From Paramacrobiotus metropolitanus (Eukaryota > Tardigrada > Eutardigrada > Parachela > Macrobiotidae): a stretch of DNA of 64,000 nt. Location: contig NW_026570247.1 of NCBI RefSeq assembly GCF_019649055.1, positions 1,116,001-1,180,000 on the forward strand, in the 5' to 3' direction. Position numbers and translations under genes: made by a program. The notes under the pieces were generated by a model. The model was not told where the DNA came from. It was given only the letters and a program-made list of their open reading frames with translations, and did no database searches. Positions 20,324-30,099 of the stretch are shown in pieces; the first letter of the stretch is position 1; each line of letters begins with the position of its first letter.

Positions 20324-21224
20324 ATGTTCAGGACCGTCCAATGATCTTTGACATTTTTCATTTCACTCACAAGCTTTGTACAGTCCGTAAGTTGGGCTGT
20401 ATAATAAAACTGTTAATTAATTTCATCAAGGTTTGGTCAGTCATATAATTGCAATTCATGTGGATTATTTTGCGTGAAATCCTTTTTTATTTTTGTTGAA
20501 CGATGCCGAATGGCGCCATTTGCTGCGGTTGGTTCGCTGTTGGATTTCTTACTTACCTCGGTGCTGATAATTCTCGTGGTTTTCACACAAGCTTGCCTAC
20601 AAGCTTGTCCCGTAACTTCGTTAAGGTCCAGATAGTACGTATTGTGATGATGCACGAATTACGAGACAAGCTTGTCTGTTGTACCGGCCTCTTGCACTCA
20701 AGGCAGATTGTACGCTTGTTACGCAGATGCCCGCTAGATGGGTACATTGTACTGTGGCCGTTAACGCGCATTTTTAAAAAAGCGAAAAAATTCAGACAAC
20801 ATCTGCAGTACTGTTTTTCTTTACAGAGTTTCGTCCACATCACAAAAAGGCGTATCGTGATAGGTATTAGTGTATTACTACGGTACTTCGCTTTTTTTTA
20901 TATTCCGGTCACTTTGAGTGTATGGTTACATATTCTGGTCACCAGGTAGTTACGGAACGACAAAAGGACGAAACGAAGTTCACAGCAATCACTAATTTTT
21001 ATAGATACGACTTCCCTCATTAATTATTTGAACGAAAACATAAATAAATTTTTATGAAAAACAGCAAGCTTAAGTACAGTGGAACCTCCCGACCCTGAAC
21101 ACCCTCGGTAAGCAGTTTCTTTCAAACTTTTCTAGCAAAATTTTTTGTATACGACGTTACACGTTTAGCATACCGGCTGAACTATGAAAGCCTTAGTTCA
21201 AAATACCGTTTCAACTCAAAGAAT
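20324..21224. other. Intergenic spacer between genes C and D
   Basis: Near 20880-20945 there is one end of a repeat (TACTTCG ... ATATTCCGGTCACTTTGAG) that also occurs as the inverted ends of the element at 60449-60904. Near 21128-21215 is the block shared with 16980-17090. No gene is supported. Confidence 0.45.
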
Positions 21225-21291
21225 CTCCGATGATCGCATCCGCATGCGCTATGCGCAGGTGTATAGAACACGAGCGCTGCAGGCAACTGTT
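21225..21291 (+). promoter_or_regulatory. Conserved upstream element of gene D
   Basis: CTCCGATGATCGCATC ... AGCGCTGCAGGC with a small hairpin TGCGC-TAT-GCGCA at 21245-21257, about 200 bp before the ATG. Confidence 0.55.
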
Positions 21292-21488
21292 GGCTATACA
21301 ATACCACTCAGTTTTGCATTCTTTAGTGTGCCAATCCACTTTCACGCACGACTCACAGCGACTGCAACAAGTAAATCGTTTCTTTGTTCTGGAAAGCTTT
21401 TGCGATTTTGTAATTTTAACTACCTTAACGTTTGAGCCGCGTTGATCGTGTCCATAACCGGCATCATAGTGTTGCCGTCCACAGAGGT

Positions 21489-22409
21489 ATGGCGCAACAA
21501 GCGGGCACCGCACAGGAGAAGACGCTCACCGGTATCCGCCGGCGCATACTGCGGACCATCGCCATCCACACCACGATCATTGTCACCGTCGGCATTATCG
21601 TTGTCCTCCTGGCCGCCACCGTATTACCTAAGCTGAACGACACTCGAGCCTGCGAAGCGAGCGTGATTAACCGTTTTATTGCGAGCCGTTCCGTTGCCGC
21701 GCAGTGTGCAATGCTGAACGTTCTCTGTAATTGCTTCGCTAGCTGCGCCTCGTAGGCGGCTGTCATAATACTGTCTCTCGCAAAATGTTTGTCGCAGGAC
21801 TTTCTTCCCATTTGTAACAACCAAATCTTCATATTAATGCACAAATCTATATTCTTTCCAGCCAAAGCTACCGTTCCGCTCGGTCTGTACTTTATCGGTG
21901 GCTTCCTTATCCTGACGTCCCTCGTTGGCGCATTAAACATGTATCGTGTCCACACCATAAAGTCGACAGACGCGGTCTTCAACACAGCCAACCCGATAAA
22001 CGTGCAGTCTTTCGTGGAGAAACAGGAAGCCAAGCGGTTCCCGGGTTGTTCGCCTTCCGTCACTACAACTACGAACTGTGGGGCGTGATGAGCGGCAGTC
22101 TGATCGCCGCTCTCAGTGAAATCCCGTCGGAGAATCACGGCAGCCAGATGGCCGATACCAAGTGGCCGCTCATCCGCTTTCGGGGCGGTCTTCTTCTTAC
22201 TGTTGACGTTTATTATCTACAACCTTGTTGCGGCGGACGGCTACGATAAGGAGCTCCAGTCGAAACGGGAGTTGCTGGAAATGGAAAAAATGCGAAGCTG
22301 ACAGAGAGAGCGGGACGGTGCGGCGGCACCGGTGACGATCGAAGTCGTGCACGCGCATCTTAATATACCCCCGGGCCGGACGCAACAGATTGCTGAACGT
22401 CATACTTAA
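21489..22409 (+). pseudogene. Four-TM family gene D, decayed
   Basis: Exon 1 (21489-21627) encodes MAQQAGTAQEKTLTG, IRRRILRTIAIHT and helix 1. The usual donor (C|GTAAGT) reads C|CTAAGC, so the GT is lost; a GTATTA six bases upstream could be a cryptic donor. Exon 2 starts at 21862 after TTTCCAG. Compared with B and C, one base is missing near 22040 and one is gained near 22175, which restores the frame. A TGA then occurs at 22299-22301. Beyond it the family tail can still be read in the same frame to TAA 22407-22409. Four lesions in one copy indicate a pseudogene. Confidence 0.75.
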
Positions 22410-23062
22410 TTAAACACGCAACGGTCTGTCTAGTTCGCGTACGTATACCCTTTCCTGGTTAGGTCGGTATAATAATTATTTATAAAATTAATAGTTCACG
22501 AGAGTACGGTATGTGAATTGGCGTTTCGATGATTTTTTGTGATGTCTCCTTTTTTCTCTCGTTGGACCAACAGTGGCCACGCTGTAATCTGCAGCGCCGG
22601 CAGAAAATCCGGCTTGATGCCAGTTGCCACTAATTGTAATTTTCCTGATGCCGGCAGCGGAAACTTAGGGTTATTGGCGAAAGCAAACAACAATGATGGC
22701 AGCTACTTGTATGCCGTGTGTCGTATACGTGTACTGTACGCGGGCAAATGTCGATTCCCGTACTCGTGATTTCGCACTCACAAGAATATATTTTATGATT
22801 TTTTTGATTGTGGTACAAGAATACAGGATATGGTACTGTAAGTTTAAGAATTTTGTGGCTGGTGTTTGCATTGTATGTTGACAACGACGCATGCAACGCT
22901 GCAGGAATCAGCATAATTTGCATCTGCACAGCTACCAGCTCGGTACACTGCAATCGCATTGCTCCTTCGGCAGTTCTGCCAGTTTTTTTAGTATTGTCTT
23001 TAGCATACCGGACCGACTGTAACAATCAGAGTTGAAGAAACCATTTCGGCAATGGAAGATTG
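22410..23062. other. Intergenic spacer between genes D and E
   Basis: A block near 22585-22680 (ATCTGCAGCGCCGGC, GGCTTGATG) is shared with 17195-17260 and with about 24395-24440 downstream of gene E, marking duplicated 3' flanks. No gene is supported. Confidence 0.45.
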
Positions 23063-23126
23063 CCGGTGATCGCATCGGCATATAATATACGCAGACGCGC
23101 GTATACCCTGAATAGCGCCGCAGGCA
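23063..23126 (+). promoter_or_regulatory. Conserved upstream element of gene E
   Basis: GCCGGTGATCGCATCGG ... AGCGCCGCAGGC with a hairpin TATACGC (23086-23092) / GCGTATA (23099-23105), about 160 bp before the ATG. Confidence 0.5.
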
Positions 23127-23283
23127 GTGGTATTGACTAACAACCACTTCTTTGCGTATTCTCGAATGCTCATTGTCATTTCTACAGGCATTTATTGATT
23201 TTTGTGCACGAAGCAGACAGTGAGTGTTTAAGATTCGAGTGCTTTAACGAGCTTGTGAACCACGTTTCCGCTGCGTAGTCGAT

Positions 23284-24261
23284 ATGGCGCAGATTACATG
23301 TACAGTGACGGTTACACAGCAGTATGTCAGCAGCGTCCATGAAACCGTCCACAGCGGCGCTCATGCGGCGCCGGAACAGGGCTCCACGGCCGCGAAGCCT
23401 CTGCAGACGGTCATCGACGATAGTCACGATATCCGCCGCCGCATGGTAATAAGTATCGCCGTCCAGACCTTTATCCTTGTCGCCATCGGCGTGCTCATCG
23501 TCGTCCTGGCGCCCACCTTACTGGTAAGCTAGCCAGCAGATCAAAATTGAAACGAGCGAAGCGCGTGTATTTCAGTTTATTAACGTAATATCCCCTGCGA
23601 GCTTTCCTATTCGCTTTTTCTTCTTGTTTGTTTTTATGGTTGACCCTCACAATCAGTGGCGGTCGTCATTACTATCCCATTCCTGACGCACCGTTCTGTA
23701 CCGTAGCCCGTCCAATCCGTCCCGCTCAGCATGTACTTCGTCGGCGGGGTCCTTATCTTCACACTGCTCATCGGCGCATTTTCCGCCTGCCGTGTGCGCA
23801 CCATCCGGCCCGCCGACATCGTCTTCACGACACCGGCCGACCCCACCCAAGCCCTGTCCGCCGTGGAAATGCAGGAAGCCAAACGATACCCCGTCCTGTT
23901 CGCCTTCCGCAGCTACAACTACGGCCTGTTGCTGGTGCTGGCCGGCAATCTGATCAGCGGCATAACCGGAGTGGTCCCGAAAGACATTCAGCTGGGCCAC
24001 AGTCAAGCAGAGGATATCAAGTGGCCCCTCATTGCGTTCGGCGCGGGGTTTATCGTGCTGGCCATCTTCGTTATTTACAACTTTGTCGCGGCGGACAGCT
24101 ACGCTAAGGAACTCCAGGCAAAACAGCGGAGTTTCTTTTCCTACGAGGAAATACGGCGCCGGCAGCTGGAGGAGGGCGTCGACGGAGCGAAGATGACGTT
24201 GCCCGCGCAGTATGATGTGTCACCGGAGGAGACACTGCAGACCGTTTTGCGCAACAATTAA
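23284..24261 (+). CDS. Four-TM family gene E, intact, intron in phase 0
   Basis: Exon 1 is 23284-23523 (donor GTAAGC) and exon 2 is 23707-24261 (acceptor ACCGTAG), giving 264 residues. Exon 1 has a longer N-terminus (MAQITCTVTVTQ), DIRRRMVISIAVQT and helix 1 (LVAIGVLIVVLAPTLL). Exon 2 begins PVQSVPLSMYFVGGVLIFTL (TM2), then DPTQALSAVEMQEAKRYP, TM3 from YNYGLLLVLAGNLI, TM4 (WPLIAFGAGFIVLAIFVIY), FVAADSYAKELQAK and PEETLQTVLRNN. The splice junction is phase 0 here but phase 1 in A, B, C and F: the C that ends exon 1 in the others appears to have moved to exon 2. Confidence 0.8.
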
Positions 24262-25250
24262 ACGCGCGTTTATTGCGCTCATACACGTTCCTGGTTGCGC
24301 TTGTACAGTTAGTAATACAATTATTATTTTATTTTAATAATGTCTCCTACATTGTTTGGGGTTGCTTTTTTTGTTGTTGTAACAATAACGTCGATGATAT
24401 CATCTGCAGCATCGGCAGCACATCCGGCTTGATGTAGCTCACGGTGTTCTTGGTGACGACAGCTGAGAAAATCAAAGTAATCCTTGCATCATACGTTCTT
24501 GCACTGGCAACGACATATGAATCGGCAGCAGCCCAGACTGGTTTGACGACAAAAAAGAGTGCCATTTATACCTTTCTACACAATAATAAATCGCATGCCG
24601 TTCCCGTCAATTTGCGGCAATATTTTTTATTACGCATCTAACAAAAATTACACAGCCAGTCAGATTATTTGGTATGATCAGCTTCACTTTTCTGTTGCTG
24701 TCCCCTAACTACAGATGTCACTGAAGTTATTTTTTTTAATGACGGCAGGCGCAGAAAACAAAATTAATTCTTTCATCATGCGTGCATGTACGGTACATTG
24801 ACGTCTGCAACCTGAGTACTTCTATGGCACAGAATCGTTCAGCAACAAAAACAAACAGCAATCATTTGCACAACAATTTAATAAGCCGGTACCGGTCAAT
24901 ATACCGCCACTGTAGACACAGATTACACTTACAAGAACTGTATAGTAAAGTGCAGTTATTTGATCTACATAGTGCACTGTCTTTTTGTCAATACCGTATC
25001 GCACTTTATGGTTATCAGCTGCCTTATCAGTACACTTATCCAGACTGTAAGACAGCTACACACCGAATGGTCCATAAGGAAAATACACAGTAACGGCCCA
25101 TAAACACCAGTGCTTATAAATTCTTTACCGTTGAAGTTATCGTGCATAATCAAACCGCCAACAAATCTCTTCACTGTATTTAATTTTCGCAGTATTTTTT
25201 CTTGTTGCAAATCGCACACCTACTGTATTCCACCGGCTGATCGCGTCACA

Positions 25251-26338
25251 ATGACCGCCGTGGATCGCGTCAACACGGACGCGCTGATCGGTAGCGTGCG
25301 CTCCAGCATGCTGATCACCATGGGCTCACAGGCGACGCTGGCGCTCATCGCCGGGATTCTCATTCACAGCCTCGCTCCAACCCTGATAGGTAAGAATCCA
25401 TTACTGGGAAGTTTGCCTCTAATTCAGTGCGCTGAAATTGGTGTTTGCTAGTACACCTGCCAGTGGCCTGGTAAAGTTCATTTGTAAGAGCAGCTCAGTT
25501 AGCCTCAGCCTCAGTACAATCTCAAATTCTCAGCACGCGGCTCAGTGTGTGCTCAGACATTTTCTAATACAGTGTACCTGTAGCGCCATATCCAGTTTTA
25601 ATATCACGGGTTTTCTCACCGTCACACTTTATGCCGTACATGCGAGCTCACGTTACGTGCAGGATGTTGATTGGTTTCCAACAGAGAATCGCTTCGCGCA
25701 TGAAATGCGACTGTATAATAAATGGGGCGAAAATCCGGGCGTGTTTTCCTAAGTGTCCAACGATTTGACGCATTGACTGACTTGGTGAATTTACAGAAGA
25801 GACCATCGCACTGGGCATCTGGTTCCTGGGCGGCCTCATGTACGTGTTCGTCGTGGGCGCGGCCGTCTGGGCCTACCGCCTGCACACCACCCGCCATCTC
25901 ATCGTCGCCCCACCCTCCGACCTGGACGCCATCCTGCAGTTCGACAGCGGCCAGGACACCCGCAAAAAAACCATTCTTCGCCACTTCCGCGGCTACACGT
26001 ACTCCTGCTGCGGCCTCCTGGCCGTCGGGTCCTTCCTAGCGGCGCTAAGCGACCTGCCAAACGCCATCAACGCTGAGCGCTTGGACTTGCTCAAATGGCC
26101 TATTATCTTCGGATTAGTAGCGTTCGGGCCGCTGCTCATCTTTTTCATCTACAATATGCTGGCGGGGAACCGCTATGAAGAGCGCATGAAAAGCCGGAGC
26201 GTCTTTGAAGGGGAACGCCGGCGGGGCCTGGCAGCGGTGGACGGGGACGGACCGGTGCGGTTCGAAGGACTGCCTGCGATCGGGGCGCCGACGGAGAGTG
26301 CCGATCAGGCACTGGATACGGTGCTGCGGAATAACTGA
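25251..26338 (+). CDS. Four-TM family gene F, divergent intact member
   Basis: Exon 1 is 25251-25389 (phase 1, donor GTAAGA) and exon 2 is 25797-26338 (acceptor TTTACAG), giving 226 residues. Exon 1 encodes MTAVDRVNTDALIG, VRSSMLITMGSQAT and helix 1. Exon 2 encodes TM2 (WFLGGLMYVFVVGAAVWAY), RLHTTRHLIVAPPSDLDAIL, TM3 (YTYSCCGLLAVGSFLAAL), TM4 (WPIIFGLVAFGPLLIFFIY), an Arg-rich stretch and the end ADQALDTVLRNN. It keeps the gene plan and C-terminal signature of the array but differs strongly in sequence, so it is the oldest split in the window. The exon is much more GC-rich than its intron. Confidence 0.75.
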
Positions 26339-27043
26339 GCTAGAACCGTGTTGCGGCAGAGAAGAATTAATTCAGAGTGTACAGAAAGAAAGAACTGGCG
26401 CGTGATTTTCATTCGACTTTGGGATCGGTTGAAAGGATTTTATGCAGCTGTACTTGATGGAAAAATTTTGGAATTATTAGTCGAGTTTCATTAGCATAAT
26501 AGCATTTATATTCGTTTAGTGACCTTTGAAAGCACATGCAGTATTTTTGCACTACGTACTGTAGTTGAATAATGTTTACGGAAATGTGGATGGAATGGCC
26601 CTTGTCCGTTCATGACGTTGTCTAAAGTTGCGGTTATGAAATTTCTTATGGTCAATAATTTCTTAAGTTAAATTATTGCGTTCAGGAAAATAATTACTTA
26701 TAATCATGTTTAGGATATACGAAGCACGAACACAAAGGATACAGAATTCTCCGCGCTGTTCCACATAGAAAACCGTTTCTACAGATAAAACTGGATAAAA
26801 TATAAAATTAATATTGTCCTTATATACAGAGTACGGTTATACACCATACTTATGAAAACCTTACAAGTTTCTCACGTGGAGCTATGCGGAGAAATGGAGA
26901 ATTTCGTGGGTTTGGTGCTGGCATGCGAGGACACATAGCAAAAATGTCGTAATACGAGAAAACTTACAAAGTCACCAGAACAGAGTATCAAGCAAAATTA
27001 GTATCGCCTTTATACGTAGAATCATTCGAGCATGCCAAGAGAA
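26339..27043. other. Intergenic, nothing recognised
   Basis: AT-rich sequence without a convincing coding frame, repeat or structural RNA. Confidence 0.4.
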
Positions 27044-28214
27044 TTAAGTGGCCCTTTTCTGGCACAGTTTTAAAAGGGCCAAGCGAACGCTCCTTAAAGC
27101 CAGCGCAAAAAGTATGGGATCCAGAACGCCCTGAAGAGCTAACAAAACTGTCGCGCTCTGGAATAACAGAGATAAGTTCGAGACGTCCATGACAGTGTAC
27201 AGCGTCCAGTAGATTTGGCTAGGCATCCAGCAGATAAGTATACTGCCGGTCAGTAGCGTTAGGATCAGGAAAGGGTGGACGTTGTCGCCGGTTTGTTGCC
27301 TTGGGCTGGTTGCTGCTGTTACCCTCTGTTCACAAACAATGAAAAACTATAGTGCAGACTGCAGAGTATGGGATGCACAGTTGTTTGAAACACGTATAAC
27401 CGAACGTCCTGTTGGAAAATACTGCTACTCCCAATTAATTTCCTTTACGTTCGACCTTTTGTTTGTGCAAATTCGATAATTACGGTAATAACGTACCGCG
27501 TTGTTCGTCTCGTTTGTGGATCCGGCAGTCCGCATCGGTGCTGTCCTTACCATGTTATTCGTTCGCCGCCGGCGAAGATATTTGTACAGAATGTAGGGAT
27601 AGGAAGCAACCACCACGACAGCAGGTAAAGTAAACGCTAACTGATTAACTACAGCGGCATACAAGCCTTGCTTAGCCGTGTCTAAATAGCAACCAAACTC
27701 TGGTGTCTGTCGATAATAACAACTCATCGATGAGGAACAGAGGAAAACACACCATGTGCACATACGCCACGATGCCGGCCGACAACAGCCACGCTATCGC
27801 ACTGCTGTGGCGATTGCGATACGACAGCGGAAAGGTCAACGCCCACAGGCGATTGATGGTGATAAGAAAGTGCATATGCAACTGCACACCGACAAACACC
27901 CAACTGTGGTACAGGTAGAAACTGCACACGGCGCGCGACATCCACCAGTGCCGGTACAGGGAGTGCAGAATTTCCACGGTATATTTGCCCACAGCAAAGA
28001 AGATGTTCGCGGCAAGAAGGACAAGGAGATACACGCTGAACCCCGTGCGCAGTGTTCTGTGCCGAATGAAGAAGAGTAGCATGAACATATTCAGGATGAT
28101 TAGCACGATGAAGAATGTCAGCTGCAGGACGATGGAGAAACTCCACACTGCCGTCCACTGTACACTGCTCGCAACAAAAACGTTGGTCGTAATATTATGG
28201 ACAGTAGCGTTCAT
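27044..28214 (-). CDS. Class A (rhodopsin-like) GPCR, two exons, one frame break
   Basis: Exon 1 runs from ATG at 28214 to 27551 and exon 2 from 27325 to 27044. The intron has GTAAGG and GAACAG borders and both sides are phase 0. Exon 1 encodes an N-terminus with NAT and NIT glycosylation sites, TM1 (about residues 22-50), TM2 (58-80), the TM3-start Cys (C97), TM3 with NRLWALTFP in the DRY position, and TM4 (139-162). Near 27700-27735 one extra base shifts the frame; the next frame supplies the second extracellular-loop Cys (FGCYLD) and TM5 (LPAVVVVASYPYILYKYL). Exon 2 has TM6 with CWMP and TM7 with DPILFAL in the NPxxY place, then a short basic tail. Ligand unknown; the short loops suit a peptide- or amine-type receptor, but I cannot tell. 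It may be a pseudogene or a consensus error. Confidence 0.8.
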
Positions 28215-28739
28215 GTTGAGATCGGCGAATTAACAGCAGCTGGCACCAAACCAAAGCGATGTAGAGATGTGCGATTCAAATCTTCTTCTTCACCTTTAAA
28301 GCCTCGAAAGGAAGGAAACCGAACACGTTTTCCAGCTCAGCGAGCATGAAATATTGCGCAGTCAGCATTAGGTTAACATGCTGGAAACGAAATACAGCTC
28401 AATTACGACCGGGAAGTTTATCAAGCGAAAGCAGATACATTCGGCATTCTCGTAGTAATTGGATTCCCAAGAAATCTGCTATAAATAAACAACCACTTAC
28501 TCATGAATACCAGTCTTGAGAAAGACTGCAATCGATGCTCACCCTAGTGTCCGGCCAAGTAATGCCGTGATTGGTAAATGAAGCACGAGCACTGACGTCA
28601 CGCTGGTTCAGTGCACACATTAGATATCGGATTGTGAACAATTGAAAAGACTTCCCGATTTAATTTCCTTATCTACTGTAGTAAAAATATGCACAGGTGC
28701 ATCGCGTTCAGTTCTTTTTTGAATTCCTAATTAAAATCG

Positions 28740-29900
28740 TTTTTCAACAGCGTCCACATGCGAAAACATTTAAAACGACAGCCCATAAAACTTTCAAAAC
28801 GAATCTATCAAATAAAATAACAATAAGTTATTGACGAAGATTTTCAGAAGAATGACGGCATTTTTTCCATCGCCACGATTTTTAAGAATAATTATATCCT
28901 GCAAAACGTAAAATCGTTTATCAACAGTGTCCGGATGCGATGGCGCCCCTGAGAACTTTCAGAATCCTTTACCAAAAGAAACTACTACAGTATTGTCAGG
29001 GCGGGCTTATGATTCAGCCCTTCTGTCATTGGTTGGTTTTGGGTTTTTTCCTGTCTGGGCATTTGCATGCTTTCTCACGGCCTGCAGCACAGCTGTGCTG
29101 GCTGCAGGATCCGTTATCTTGGCAGTTGGTTTTTTGGCTCGCGCGCAAAGCGCGGTGTGTGTTAGATTTCGGCATTAAAGCCTTCATCCGGGTTTGCTTT
29201 GTTCCGCCGTCGATGGTCGGTGCGCGCCTAGCCAGCGCCACTTGACAGTATAATAAAGAAGGACGGCATTTTTTCCATCGCCACGATTTTTAAGAATAAT
29301 TATATCCTGCAAAACGTAAAATCGTTTATCAACAGTGTCCGGATGCGATGGCGCCCCTGAGAACTTTCAGAATCCTTTACCAAAAGAAACTACTACAGTA
29401 TAATAAAGAATGACGGCATTTTTTCCATCGCCACGATTTTTAAGAATAATTATATCCTGCAAAACGTAAAATCGTTTATCAACAGTGTCCGGATGCGATG
29501 GCGCCCCTGAGAACTTTCAGAATCCTTTACCAAAAGAAACTACTACAGTATAATAAAGAAGGACGGCATTTTTTTCCCGCCTGATTTTTCAAAATATATC
29601 CTGCCGATGTATCATGTTCGACACTTTTTTATCTCCACGTTTTTCAACGGCGTGCCCCGTGAGGGCAACTTCGAAATCTTTTAAAACGAATTTATCGAAG
29701 GAAATAACAAAGGAAATTTTCCCAAAAAAAATTACGGCATATTTTCCATTGCCCGGATTTTTCAAACTGCATCCTGCCCAGATGTAAAATTGTTTTTCAA
29801 CAGCGTCCGTTTGCGAGGGCAACTTTGAGAACTTTGAAACCAAACCTATCAAAGAAGACAGCAATAAAGAAGATTTCCAAACAAAAATTCGGCATTTTAA
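28740..29900 (+). repeat. Tandem repeat, 150-bp period, three exact units plus decayed ones
   Basis: Units 28854-28992, 29262-29400 and 29412-29550 are the same 139-bp sequence (GACGGCATTTTTTCC ... CTACTACAGTA), with an 11-bp TAATAAAGAA-type link. Decayed units lie on both sides (from about 28740 and to about 29900). Similar units recur at 32700-33270 and 55200-55310, next to LINE remains, so they may be LINE 3' tails. Confidence 0.85.
28993..29248. mobile_element. 256-bp MITE inserted in the tandem repeat, TA target duplication
   Basis: Removing 28993-29250 restores an exact 150-bp spacing between units 1 and 2. The insert begins TTGTCAGGGC, ends ACTTGACAG and is bordered by TA at 28991-28992 and 29249-29250. 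TGTCA/TGACA ends with a TA duplication fit a Tc1/mariner-like MITE. The body is GC-rich, unlike the repeat. Confidence 0.75.
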
Positions 29901-30099
29901 AAAAAAACTGTCAGATCGGATCCATCAAAGACAGTACCATTACGTCGTCTAATTGCAAAAATCGTGTGCTTCTGGCGTAGGGAAGAAATGGGGAATTTTC
30001 TTCCGACCAGTTCACCAGTTCAGTTTGGACTCGGCACAAAGAAAGAAGCAGAAATACAGAAATAGTTCACTGTGCCAGAGAGTTTTTGCAGACGTCGTC

